From contig OX345636.1 in the NCBI GenBank assembly GCA_947044365.1, forward strand, positions 55,779,746 through 55,843,745: DNA of 64,000 nucleotides, in the 5' to 3' direction. A program made the position numbers and the translations under genes. Of the stretch, positions 1-9,909 are shown in pieces (the stretch's first letter is position 1; each line of letters starts with the position of its first letter). The stretch comes from Petrosia ficiformis (taxonomy: Eukaryota > Porifera > Demospongiae > Haplosclerida > Petrosiidae). Under the pieces are notes generated by a model. It was not told the origin of the DNA and ran no database searches. It saw only the letters and a program-made list of their open reading frames with translations.

Positions 1-558
1 ATCAAGGAAGATGAATTCTTCAGTTTTGGGAAAATAGGCCACATCCAGAATGTCTGTAGGAGGGTTCTTCCCAAGAAAAATAATTTCCCTCAAAGGTCAA
101 GGTCAGACCACAGGTGTGCTTTCCAGAAGCCAATGAAAAGCCCATCAAACCACAAGCCACAGCCTAAGTTAAAGTTGTTGTCAACCAATTGCAGTCATGC
201 AATAACAATCAAATAGAACTGATAATACATATCGATAACACACCTCTTTAGAAGGAGCTACGCACAGGAGCATCGATGTCACTGATATCAGCAAAATACT
301 TTGCTACTTTACAGTCAAGTCAGTGACTACTGAAGTGAAACATTGTATTACACATATACTCTGGAGAACAAATAAGAGTAGTAGGGAACATTGATGTATT
401 GCTGAAGTGTATCGTTGTCACCTTGCCACTTCTAGTGATTGAGGGTGAACTTCTAAGTTTAATAGGTCATAACTGGCTCAAGCACATAAAACCCGATTCG
501 AAGAGTATATACATTATAAAAGGTGATGATCTACAATCGACGTTAGAAAAGCATTGAG

Positions 559-1260
559 ATGCATTTAGACACAGACGTGGAAAATTACAGAGTTAGTAGT
601 TACCAAGCAAAGATAATAATATATAGAACAATAGGCTACAGCAAGGCTCACACAGTTACTTATTCCATGAAAGATAAGATTGAGGAAGAACTCAACAGAC
701 TGGTGTCTCTAGGAATCTTCCATCAGCACAGTTTATGGATTGGGCAATGCCAATCATTTCCGTTCTCAAGTGAGATAAAAGTGTGAAGATACACAATGAT
801 TTTAAAGTAACAGTGAATCCTGTGTCGATACCAGATAGCTATTCTATTCCAAGGATTGTGAATATTTTTCCTATCCTAGGTGGAGGAACAACATTTACGA
901 AGTTAAGCCAGGCATATCAGCAGATTGAACTAGAAGACTCCTCAAAATAGTACACACTTATTAACACTCATAAAAGACTATTCCAATACAATAGATTGCC
1001 CTTTGAAATAGCCTCTGCCTCAAGCTACATTTCAAAAAGTAATGGAGAGTTTACTTCAAGGGTTGCAGGTGTAGTGGATTATGTTCTTGTAACATCGACA
1101 ACTAACGAAGAACATTTAAAGTCACTAGAGTTAGTACTAAAATGAATGGAAGCGGGATTGTTTTTAAAGATAGAGAAATATTAGCTCATGACTAGTTTGG
1201 TGACTTACTTAGGACATGTTATAGGCATTAAAGGATTACACCCTATAGAAGAAAAAGTCA
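559..1260 (+). pseudogene. Gypsy reverse transcriptase remnant
   Basis: The open stretch 559-786 encodes the block before the RT palm, with SMKDKIEEELNRLVSLGIF matching the usual 'K..VE.EL..L...GII' of Gypsy RTs. After a frameshift near 783 the palm continues as KIHNDFKVTVNPVSIPDSY, then a YQQIELE block near 916. The catalytic YxDD position near 1074 reads VDYVLVT, so the second aspartate is lost. At least one stop (TGA at about 1143) follows, and the end carries YLGHVIGIKGL. The enzyme is dead. Confidence 0.8.
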
Positions 1261-1440
1261 ATGTCATAATACAGCACCTAGCCCAAGGAACTTAACTCAG
1301 CTAAGGTCATGCCTCGAATAGTGATATATTATATCGTTTCTTACCTAACCTAGCAGCTGTTCTTTTTCGTTTCTACAGGTTAATACGAAAAAAAAACCTG
1401 TGGTCAACCTAAGAAGTTTACAAGTGCAGAATTCGAGACA

Positions 1441-1662
1441 TTTCTGAGACTGAATGGTGTGACACATGTTACTACAACACCATACCATCGACAATCAAAC
1501 AGATTTGCTGAACATATGGTTCAATTATTTGAAGCAGAATTAAGAAACTTGACTGAAGGTACAATAAGTATTAAAATGGCTAGATTTTTGTTTTATTACA
1601 GAATAACACCCCATAGTATAGCTGGTATAGCACAGCAGAACTTATGTTTGGTAAACAGCTGA
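1441..1662 (+). pseudogene. Gypsy integrase core fragment
   Basis: The frame contains GVTHVTTTPYHRQSN, the block in retroviral-type integrases just before the third catalytic residue. In active enzymes this reads 'sPYHPQsNGl.E'; here it is followed by RFAEHMVQLF, so the Glu region is still recognisable. RNase H and the N-terminal zinc-binding part are missing between the RT and this piece, which points to an internal deletion near 1330-1440. Confidence 0.75.
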
Positions 1663-2064
1663 GAACTAGATTTCAGTTGTTACAAATCGATTTAGCATCC
1701 AAAGTTTCTAAGAAACAGGAGCAACAGAAGAGTATATTTGATAGACACACTAAATTTTGCAATTTTAGCTTAGAATATTATGTGTAGCTATGTTCATAAG
1801 TTTTTGCTACATAGTTTACAACAAACGTTGCCTGGAAAAATTGTTCGAAGTAAGCTTGAAAATAATAGTCGTGTTACAAGACACAAAATTCACAATTGTA
1901 ATCGTACAGTAGAACATATTCCAGAACTAGACTGTACTCTTCACCAACAAGTCCACCAACATATGCAACAAATACATTCTCACAAAACAATCACGATATC
2001 CAACCAGAGTTTGAAACTCTTCCCAACGATATAGTGATGAAGTTTACACTTAAAGGGGGGAGAG

Positions 2065-2274
2065 TGTAATATTCTTGTACTGGTTAATAAGGACTAATAA
2101 TTGTGGTATTTGTAAATTGTATGGTTTCTATGTATACCATTAGTCAGTAAATTATCTATAAATAAATGGTATACTAATTTTAGTCAACATATTGCCTGCA
2201 ATTACTCCTATAAGTAATAATTATTCTTAACGTTTTCCAATTAACAATTGTAGTGAGGGTTCTGTGCTTTCACA
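2065..2274 (+). repeat. 3' LTR of the first Gypsy element
   Basis: The repeat begins TGTAATATTC directly after the purine run AAAGGGGGGAGAG (2052-2064) and ends TTTCACA at 2274, giving the expected TG...CA termini and a length of about 210 bp. TCTATAAATAAA at 2155-2166 is a plausible TATA box inside it. The partner LTR is not in the window, so the right edge rests on the terminal CA only. Confidence 0.6.
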
Positions 2275-2699
2275 ATAATTATTTTTACAGTAACATTTTT
2301 TGTATGACATGTCTTCAAAATTGTAATAGTGTATTAGTTTAGCTCTAGTTTAGTATGAACGTCAAAAGCAATGTTAGTTGGATGGATTAAAATTAAAACA
2401 CAGTAATAAAATTGAATTCAGTTATAGTACAAAATTATAAAAAATAAATATATGTAATATATGTTACATGTGGGGCAAGCTATCCCTACCACTGTAGTCA
2501 TAGGAAGCGTTTTGCCCCACCTCTGTTTTGTGAAGGTCTCATGCCAAAAGCTTTCATTGAGTTTGGTGTCTCTGTTTTTTTTAATTGTTAAAACGCACAG
2601 CAAAAACCAGTTGCAGATCATGTTATAAGAATGCTGTACATTAATAATCATGCATTATTACATGGTCATACCTCATGTTATTCTGTTGCCAGAGAGTGT
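2275..2699. other. AT-rich spacer, no gene seen
   Basis: No convincing frame. The segment near 2540-2600 shares a weak 'TTTGGTGTCT...' similarity with the upstream region of the Cys-rich gene that follows, so it may be an older copy of that promoter flank. Confidence 0.4.
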
Positions 2700-3519
2700 T
2701 GTAAACTTATCAAAACGAGAGGTGTGATCTAGTATGACTTTCAGTTTGGTGTCTTTTTATTGTTAATGCGCAATGCGCTCATGCCCAAAACCACAGTCAG
2801 AGATTATTATTAAAGAAGGCTACAAGCTATAGTCATACACTTGTCGCTATATTGTAATTATAACTCAAGATATCAAATTAAAGGGTGTTATGCAGAAAAC
2901 TCTAATTGCTACAGCTCTGCTGGTGATATGTTCACTTCTAGTCACTATCAAACCAACATCCAGTACAGCATGTGAGTGTTCCTTTACAACATTATGTGAA
3001 AGTTCATGGGAAAAACCTCTTTGTGAAGGAACTTGCAGAGGATGCAATACAAATGCTTGCAGCTGCCAATTCACGACTAATTGTGAGGTAAATAATACTT
3101 TGTTATACTTGGATTCTATTCTTGGAATGTCATGAAAAATAAATTGCAGACATCTTGGGGAAAACCACTTTGTGCAGGAACTTGCAGAGGATGCAATACA
3201 AATGCTTTATTGCAGCTGCCAATTCACGACTAATTGTGAGGTAAATAATACTTTGTTATACTTGGATTCTATTCTTGGAATGTCATGAAAAATAAATTGC
3301 AGACATCTTGGGGAAAACCACTTTGTGCGGGAACTTGCACAGGATGTAGGAGCTACTATAATGACACAAAAACTGAGGATAAGGAACCAGCCAAACCCAG
3401 GGATTAGTAAAGAACTGGTTATTGGAATGCAAGGAGTTGAAACATTTCCTAATAGTTAATAATAGGTGTCCTAATAATTTGATCCTTGCAATTAGTTGAT
3501 TTCATGTAATACTTTTAAT
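2700..3519 (+). repeat. Left arm of a gene-containing inverted repeat
   Basis: This arm covers the upstream flank, three exons and 3' flank of Cys-rich gene A. It matches the reverse complement of 7915-8780 (gene B), and its ends also match 7360-7760. Shared landmarks are the upstream TGTGATCTAGTATGA, the palindromic TGCGCAATGCGC and the 3' flank ending in ATACTTTTAAT. The inner edge at 3519/3520 coincides exactly with the LTR of the minus-strand Gypsy element. Confidence 0.75.
2890..3407 (+). CDS. Small cysteine-rich secreted protein, gene A (middle exon frameshifted)
   Basis: Three exons are visible: 2890-3087, 3150-3240 and 3303-3407, joined by phase-0 GT-AG introns. Both introns are 62 bp and near-identical. 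Exon 1 encodes an N-terminal signal peptide (MQKTLIATALLVICSLLVT) followed by CEC, LCE, PLCEGTCRGC and ACSC motifs. Exon 3 encodes another SWGKPLCAGTCTGC block and a short charged tail ending PAKPRD. Exon 2 is a copy of the cysteine block but carries four extra bases (near 3203-3213), so reading through it hits TAA at 3227-3229. Splicing exon 1 directly to exon 3 keeps the frame and gives about 100 residues. The family is not recognised. Length, signal peptide and paired cysteines resemble secreted disulfide-rich peptides; no function is claimed. Confidence 0.65.
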
Positions 3520-3730
3520 TGTTCTAATTGAAAATAATGACTTATAAACTGCGGTAATCTTCAGTATCACAATAGTCTCAACAATTGAATAACAAAACTA
3601 GATAACAACAACTGACAGTATATTACAAAATCAACACATTAAATAGTACTAGTGAATATGTATTATAATTAACATTGGTAGTTATTATAATTACTTATTT
3701 GATAGTCATCACATTTCCTCCCCTTATTTT
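3520..3730 (-). repeat. 3' LTR plus polypurine tract of the minus-strand Gypsy
   Basis: On the minus strand a purine-rich tract (plus-strand TTTCCTCCCCTTATTTT, 3714-3730) is followed by TGTGATGAC at 3713, and the repeat ends AGAACA at 3520. That gives TG...CA ends and about 194 bp. The base before it, in ATACTTTTAAT, is the 3' flank of Cys-rich gene A. Confidence 0.6.
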
Positions 3731-4369
3731 AAGGATAAATATTTTAAGACAGGAGAGGAGCAAATCGGTTTGGAAGGCGTCTTCGTCTATTAGATCATTG
3801 AATAGTAGTTGACGATGATTGAGAGACATTACTGTCGATAACTTGACTGGAAGTGTGGCCCGGATTGTCAGGATTCTGTGGAAGGTCTGTAGATAAGGGG
3901 AAATTGTCAAAGTCATCTTAGTCCCGAAGTTGCATGACATCTCTCATCTGGTATATGACGTATCCTTAATTGATTTTTGTGTCTTCGCCACTCTAAATTG
4001 TCCGTTGTTTTCACTATGTACAACAGAGTTCCTGTAATTTTTATGACTGTGGCTGGCATCCACTTTCCTTTTCTCTAACTTCTTGCATATACTTTGTCTC
4101 CCACAACAAAATGGTGACAGGTATGTCCTCTGTTGACATTCTTTTGCTACTGATCTTGTTAATATAAAACCTTTTGTCCCATGTTCGGGAAAACTCTATT
4201 GAAGGTAGTAGGAATACTGTGACATATAAGGAGTTCAGATGGTGAAACACCTGTTGTGGAATGGGGGGTAATCCTATAATGCATGAATACTTATTCAAAT
4301 GTGCCGTTATGTCTTCCTCTTCTTTTAATAAATACAGAGCTCTCTTAACAACTTGAACTGAACGTTCAG

Positions 4370-5149
4370 CTATCCATTAGCTGCAGGGTGGTATGGTGAA
4401 GTAAATGTACGATGAATACCATTACAATTGGTAAATCTCCTAAATTCCTCACAAGCAAACCCAGTAGCATTATCAGAAACCAATTGTTCTGGTATACCAT
4501 GGGTTGCAAAAACTGATTGAAGGACTACAATAGTGGTACTAGTTGAAGTAGATGGAACAACCTGAGCAACAATCCACTTTGATTGGGATCCACAATGATC
4601 AGTAGTAATTTTCCAGCCACCGGGCAAGCACGGACAAAGTGAACACGAGCCCAGGGTCTGCTTGGCCATTCCCGCGGATGGATCGGAGCCTTGGTAGGAA
4701 CATGTTTCCTCGCACAATTGGCAGTTCCTCACTTACTCTTCGATGTCTTGATCCAACCCTGGCCACAACACAAATCTACGAGCAAGACGTTTCATGCGTG
4801 TGATTCTGGGGTGTGTGTCATGTAGTTGGTCTAAAATAATTAATCTACCAGGTGGGGGTATAACAACACGAGTACCCCATAACAGACATCCTTGTTGGAT
4901 GCTCAGTTCTTCTTTCCGTCGATAATATGGCTGTAAAGATGCCTGTGGTTCAGTGATAGACCATCCTTGTTTTACTGGACAATACACCTTTGATAACAGT
5001 GGGTCCGTTTCAGTCCATAATTTGATTTGATCAGCAGTGACAATAGCACGTGAGGGATGGTTAATGAGGAAAACTAAATCTCCAGGGTCAGGTACTGTTG
5101 AAGGGCTTTCTGGTATTGGCGCTCGACTGAGAGCATCAGCATTTGTCAT
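4370..5149 (-). pseudogene. Gypsy integrase
   Basis: The N-terminal HHCC zinc-binding region is seen as HDTHPRITRMKRLARRFVLW followed by WPGLDQDIEE and NCQLCEETC. The core then shows DHCGSQSKWIVAQVV, a second acidic block LVSDNATGF and SPYHPAANG near the third catalytic residue. An in-frame TAA at about 4733-4735 splits the two halves, and there is extra sequence in the core's first acidic block. The protein is therefore broken, though identity is clear. Confidence 0.85.
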
Positions 5150-5151
5150 AT

Positions 5152-6468
5152 CTTAGATCCTGGACGATACTGCATTGTATAATCGTAAGCACTTAAGGTG
5201 AGTGCCCAGCGTTGAACTCTGGATGATGCCATTACAGGTACTTGTCGTGATTTTGAAAAGAGATATTTTAGTGGCTAATGATCAGAAAGGATGGTAAATT
5301 TTCGCTCAAAGAGGAACTGGTGAGAACATTTTACCCCAAAAACCATAGCTAATCCCTCTTTTTCCAGTTGACAGTACTTCTTGGCTGTGGATAGGGTGCG
5401 AGATGCATAGGCGATGGGTCTGTCACTGCCATCCTCTATATACTTGTGAGCTAACACTGCTCCCACGCCAAATGGTGAACCGTCACACATTAATATGATC
5501 TCTTTAGACAGATCGAAGTGAGTGAGTACAGTGAAAGAGGTTAACAGTTCTTTTGCTTTACAAAATGCGTTCTCTTCTACAGTGAAACAGGTCCATGGTG
5601 TGTTCTGGGTCAGTAATCTATAGAGGGGAGAAAGAAGAGTAGATAAGTTGGATACAAATTTAATAGTAAGTCCTAAAAAGATTTTAACTCAGTGATGTTG
5701 TTCGGTTGTGGTACTTGGTTATTGGCTTCAACTTTTTGATGGTGATTGGTGTAGACTGGCTGAATCTATTATGTGACCTTGGTGTTCAATGGATTTCATT
5801 GCAAATGTACACTTTGCCTGTTGGATGGTGAGGCCAGCAGTCTTCAAATGGTTTAGTACTTGATTGAGGTTTGCTAGGTGGTCTTGTTCATCAGCTCCCA
5901 TTATGAGAATATCATCGAGGTATGCACAAACACAGGGTAACCCTTGTAAAATACATTCAATTTGACGTTTAAATATCGATGGAGCGGTTGATACTTTGAA
6001 AGGTAGTCGTTCATAACGAAATAGTCTTTTATGTGTATTGATGACAGTGTACTTTTTTGATTCTTCGTCCAGGGGGATATGTTGATAAGCACTTGTTAGA
6101 TCTATTTTTGAAAATACAACACCACCTCCTAATGCAGCAAACAGATCTTTTACTCTTGGTAGCGGCTAAATGTCTTATTGTGTGTACTTATTGCAGTTAT
6201 TTTGTAATCTCCACACATGCAGGTGAATCTTTCCATTGGCTTTCAGTACAGGTACGACAGGTGTAGCCCAGTCTGAGCTCTCAACTGGCTTAATAATTCC
6301 TTGCTGCTCCAGTCTCTGTAATTCAAGTTTAATGCTACACTTCAGAAAATATGGGATCGGTCTGGCCTTGTGGAATTTTGGTTGGGCACCAGGCACGATG
6401 TAGATTTTTTCAGGCAGTGCGTTTAGACAGCCATGTTCATCACGAAACAGTCCTAAGTGATTCAGCAA
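5152..6468 (-). pseudogene. Gypsy reverse transcriptase and RNase H
   Basis: RT begins in the stretch ending at 6468 with FHKARPIPYFLK, RLEQQGIIKPVESSDWATPV and VPVLKANGKIH. The catalytic YLDD is intact near 5910-5925 (AYLDDILIM). RNase H starts near 5490 with MCDGSPFGVGAVLAHK, then RPIAYASRTLS and QLEKEGLAMVFGVK. Breaks: frameshifts between about 5490 and 6180, TAG in place of the codon after SDH near 5272, and a one-base shift near 5150 before the link to integrase (MTNADALSRAP). Confidence 0.85.
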
Positions 6469-6699
6469 TATTTTTTCTAGGGATTGGTTGGATGTGATAT
6501 TGTAGATATTGGTCCAGTCCAGTCTAATCTTTTCTAGCCAATCCTCTCTAACAGATTTGTTCCATTTCCATCAACTACTATTAACGGTCAGTTTTCTGAT
6601 TGAGCATTGTGTTCTACATGGGTTTCTATTGTTCCCAAGACAGGTAAGTTTGGCCAGTGTAAGTCTTTAGAGATATGGTTGAGGGCTTCAGCATCTGAT

Positions 6700-7260
6700 T
6701 AGGAAAGGTGCTCTCAAAGGTTGTTTTGCTTATAATAGAAAGGGCAGCCCCAGTGTCTACTGAATGGGTTGGCTGTCTACATTGACTGTAACAATTATTG
6801 GGTTGGTTTTCCCAGCCAAGAAGAACAAGATGTATTTTTCCTCATATTTGAAGTCTGAAGAAGGGGATTGTTCAGGAGAGGCCACTTCACAGGTCACTTC
6901 ACCCACAGTGACCTGATTAGTAGAGCGTTGCTTTGGCTTGTTTTTTACAATGTGATGACCTTTGTGAAATTGATTTGGAACGACAAGCTTTTGCAATATG
7001 ACCTTTTTTTCCACATAAACGGAAGTTAACTTCACGAAAACGACACACTGTAGCCATGCGCTGTCCATGGCATCTGTGGCAATTTGAGTTTAGTTGCTTC
7101 TGTCCGTAACCCACTTTCTGTCCGTAACCCACTTTATGGATCGATGGAGATTGTTGCATTTTATTGTTTTGTAGATCTAGGGCATCCTTAGATGCAGTTT
7201 CCATAGCTATATCTAGCTTATAAGCATTTCCGTACATTAGACTATCTGGTTCTTGGAGTA
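6700..7260 (-). pseudogene. Gypsy gag nucleocapsid and protease
   Basis: The frame 6917-7237 carries a CCHC-like knuckle, FRLCGKKGHIAKACRSK; the first cysteine pair lies in the overlapping frame as FREVNFRLCG. Upstream in it, MYGNAYKLDIAMETASKD is typical of Gypsy gag C-termini. In the next frame (6757-7068) the protease N-terminal part IVTVNVDSQPIQ is followed by a VDTGAA-type active-site block near 6740-6755. The gag N-terminal portion is lost at the 7359 boundary. Confidence 0.7.
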
Positions 7261-7359
7261 CAGGTGTTGGATTTTGGGGTTATTAATCCTACAGACTAGA
7301 CGATCTTTAATCATCTTGTCAAGATTTGCTCCAAATTTGCAGTGTTCGGCTAAACTACG

Positions 7360-7760
7360 ATTAAAAGTATTACTTGAAATCTACTAATTGCAAGGAGCAA
7401 ATTTTTCGGAGATGTAGTGTTAACACATGTAATCTTGTTAAAATTACCTTGGTTAGTGGTTCCTCCTTGTTTCCTGTATTGTGGTTTAGGGTTAATAAAT
7501 TATTAGTATTGTGGTTTTGGGGCATCAGCACATTGCACATTAACAATAAAAGAAACACCAACCTGAAAATCATACTAGATCACACCCATCATTTTGACAG
7601 CAATAGAAATAACCTCATTAATGAGGTAAGACCATGTAATCTTGTTAACACTACCTTGGTTATTTTATAACCCATGTATTCTATGTGATCTTCATATCAG
7701 AATAATTAATAATTGTGTGAATCGTTAAAAAAAGAACTATATATAGGACAAAAGTAACCT
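7360..7760 (-). pseudogene. Third Cys-rich gene copy, coding exons deleted
   Basis: Bases 7360-7405 match the 3' flank of genes A and B (AAAAGTATTACTTGAAAT...GCAAGGAGCAAA). Bases about 7508-7760 match the upstream flank of gene B at 8700-8970, including GATCACACCCATCATTTTGA and the AATAATTAATAATTGTGTGAATC block. The two flanks are separated by only about 100 bp, where the three exons should be. This is best read as a copy that lost its coding part. Orientation is the same as gene B. Confidence 0.65.
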
Positions 7761-8061
7761 TCTGACCACATATACTGGCCCATAGACACTATGTACAAGC
7801 TATAGTAAAAATTATGCATTGTAATGGTTGAGCTTTTATCTCCAAAAGCATACATTCCTGCGCATCCAAAAAGTATTTATCTATGATAAACAAAATTTAT
7901 AACATTAATAATCAGCAATTAAATTCAGCAATTAAAAGTATTATATGAAATGAACTAATTGCAAGGAACAAATTATTAGGCGACCTAGTAATAACTATTA
8001 ATAAATTGTTTTAAAATTCCTAATATTAATAATTGCTTGCATTCCAAAAACCATTTTTTTA
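7761..8061. other. Spacer and 3' flank of Cys-rich gene B
   Basis: AT-rich. Bases 7866-7905 (AAGTATTTATCTATGATAAA) recur at about 20690-20725, so they belong to a small dispersed repeat. From about 7915 the sequence is the 3' flank of gene B and mirrors 3408-3519. Confidence 0.5.
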
Positions 8062-8594
8062 CTAATCACTGGGTTTAACTGTTTCCTTGTCCTCAGTTTT
8101 TGTTTCATTATAGTAACTCTTACATCCTCTGCAACCCCCTGCACAAAGTGGCTTTCCCCAGGATAACTAGAAAATTTTTTTTCATGGTAGTAAAAGAATT
8201 AAATCCAAGCAGTTAATGACAAAGTTTATTTACCTCACAAATAGTCGATGATTGACAACTACAAGCATTTGTATTGCATCCACTGCAACCTCCAGCACAA
8301 AGTGGTTTTCCCCAAGATAGCTATATCAATAATGTATTATTAATATTATAGTGTTTTATACAGTGTTAGCATAGTAAGAAATTAATTTTAGTATACCTCA
8401 CAAATAGTCGGTGATTCACAGCTACAAGCATTATTTCTACATCCAGTACAGCCTCCTTCACAGAGAGGTTTTCCCCAGGAAACTTCACATAATGTTGCAG
8501 AACCACACTCACATGCTGTACTAGATGTTTGTTTGATAGTGAGTAGAAGTGAACAGATCACCAGCAGAGCTGTAGTAAATAGAACTTTCTGCAT
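8062..8594 (-). CDS. Small cysteine-rich secreted protein, gene B (intact)
   Basis: Three minus-strand exons, 8397-8594, 8234-8320 and 8062-8166, are joined by phase-0 GT-AG introns and give an uninterrupted 129-residue protein. The start at 8594 is chosen because it begins a clean signal peptide (MQKVLFTTALLVICSLLLT) that aligns with gene A; the open frame extends upstream to 8696 but only through UTR-like sequence. After the signal come ACEC, LCE, SWGKPLCEGGCTGC and NACSC in exon 1, a second SWGKPLCAGGCSGC / ACSC block in exon 2, and a third SWGKPLCAGGCRGC block with a charged tail ending VKPSD in exon 3. Exon sizes (198, 87, 105 nt) match gene A apart from the damaged middle exon of A. The family is not recognised; a secreted disulfide-rich role is inference. 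Confidence 0.75.
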
Positions 8595-8970
8595 CACACC
8601 TTTTAACTTGATATCTCCAGCACAAATTATAATAATTATAGCAATAATTGTATGACTATAGTTTGTAGCTTTTTTAATAGTGTAAGGGCTCTGCAAATGT
8701 GGTTTTGGTGCATCAGCGCATTGCGCATTAACAATGAAAGAAACACCAAACTGAAAATCATACTAGATCACACCCATCATTTTGATAAGACTGTCTGGCA
8801 ATAGAAATAACATTATTAATGAGGTATGACCATGTAATCTTGTTAACACTACCTTGGTTATTTTTCAACCCATGCTACATGTATTGAAGTCATTTTGATA
8901 TCAGAATAATTAATAATTGTGTGAATCATAACAAAAGGACCAAAGTAACCTTATTGCCCCATACTGGACC
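8595..8970 (-). promoter_or_regulatory. Conserved upstream flank of Cys-rich gene B
   Basis: About 330 bp here match the flank upstream of gene A (about 2700-2889, inverted) and the 7508-7760 copy (direct). Shared blocks include a palindromic GCGCATTGCGC core and GATCTAGTATGA on the minus strand. Conservation of the whole flank may simply reflect recent duplication, so promoter function is inferred. Confidence 0.4.
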
Positions 8971-9000
8971 ATAGACCATATATATATTTATATATATATA

Positions 9001-9531
9001 CCATAGTTAACAGAAACATCAAAGAGCCGACAGGGCGTATATATGGCATATATGCCCGACCACAGGGCAGTTATACAACCGCAGGGAAGTTATACAACCA
9101 CATCAAAGTTCGTTCACGAGTACAGCAGGGATATATGGCATATATCATCCCTGGTATGACGTCATGCACATGAGCAGTCGATCTAGTCTACAGAGAATGA
9201 AGGCTATGAAGCGTGTTCGACAAGTAAACACACAAAAGAAGCTCTCTTTGTCTCTTAAAAAAAGAACCAATAGATGGGTGTTTCTCCCAGGAACTATTCG
9301 CCCCATATCGCTGAAAGTGTAAGGTGTGTTAGTCTGTTACTCGTGTCCATTGTCCTGTTCTTCTTTGATGTTTCTGTTAGCTATAGAATATATTATATGT
9401 ACCATGGCTTCTCGGTATATATGGCTAATATAAGACCCTCGCACCTCGATATTGGCCCTCGGCTTCGCCTCGGGCCAATATCTCGGTGCTCGGGTCTTAT
9501 ATTCGCCATATATCTCTCGAAGACATGGTAT
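9001..9531 (+). mobile_element. TA-embedded compound foldback element, copy 1
   Basis: The element begins CCATAGTTAACAGAAACATC and sits inside (TA)n on both sides. A core with terminal inverted repeats runs to about 9387 (TTTGATGTTTCTGTTAGC). It is followed by a 130-bp near-palindrome, 9403-9531, whose arms include CGGTATATATGG / CCATATAT and GGCCCTCGGCTTCGCC at the tip. Three further copies are at 26945, 58527 and 59447 (inverted). The open frame running through it is a by-product of the repeat; no transposase is seen. Confidence 0.75.
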
Positions 9532-9602
9532 ATATATTACATATATATATATATATATAATATAATATATATATAATTATATATAATATAATATATATAT
9601 AT

Positions 9603-9909
9603 ACAAGAATAATAAAAAACATTTTCAATAAAAATGGAAGAAGATGTAGGGATGTCAAAACCAAAAAAGCATGCGAACAAGGTCTGGAAGTTAAAGTAGA
9701 GCAAAAATTAAACAAACCACTTCCATATAATCCTACATAAGCACAGTAACTATTCACAGCAGTGTAGGTACTTATGTAGGATTATATGGAAGTGGTTTGT
9801 TTAATTTTTGCTCTACTTTAACTTCCAGACCTTGTTCGCATGCTTTTTTGGTTTTGACATCCCTACATCTTCTTCCATTTTTATTGAAAATGTTTTTTAT
9901 TATTCTTGT
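9603..9909. repeat. Perfect 139-bp inverted repeat (foldback)
   Basis: Bases 9603-9741 are the exact reverse complement of 9771-9909, with a 29-base loop. I checked the whole arm and saw no mismatch. The left arm starts directly at the (TA)n tail of the preceding foldback element; the right arm ends in ...TATTCTTGT at 9909. No protein is encoded. Confidence 0.9.

Larger units (their letters stand above)
1..2274 (+). mobile_element. Decayed Ty3/Gypsy-type LTR retrotransposon (pol and 3' LTR)
   Basis: The segment reads in order as a retrotransposon with many frame breaks. Near 12-60 there is a damaged nucleocapsid zinc knuckle ending GKIGHIQNVC; both leading cysteines are lost. Reverse transcriptase follows at about 640-1260, integrase at about 1441-1660, a polypurine tract at 2053-2064 and an LTR. 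The order matches the Ty3/Gypsy family. No 5' LTR is seen, so the element starts outside the window or is truncated. It is not the same copy as the minus-strand Gypsy at 3520-7359, which is better preserved. It is certainly inactive. Confidence 0.8.
3520..7359 (-). mobile_element. Ty3/Gypsy retrotransposon, 5'-truncated and broken
   Basis: Reading right to left on the minus strand the order is gag nucleocapsid, protease, reverse transcriptase, RNase H, integrase, polypurine tract, LTR: the canonical Ty3/Gypsy order. The 3' LTR is at 3520-3713. The 5' LTR and most of gag are absent, because the element ends at 7359 against a copy of the Cys-rich gene flank. Several frame breaks and stops make it inactive. 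It lies exactly at the centre of the inverted Cys-rich gene cluster. Confidence 0.85.

Noticed and set aside
2418..2651. 77-residue minus-strand frame
   Set aside because: No domain, low-complexity ends, overlaps the spacer with promoter-like similarity only.
9274..9576. 100-residue frame MGVSPRNYSPHIAES..., also at 27221
   Set aside because: It lies inside the foldback element and is broken or absent in the other copies; no domain or splice signals.
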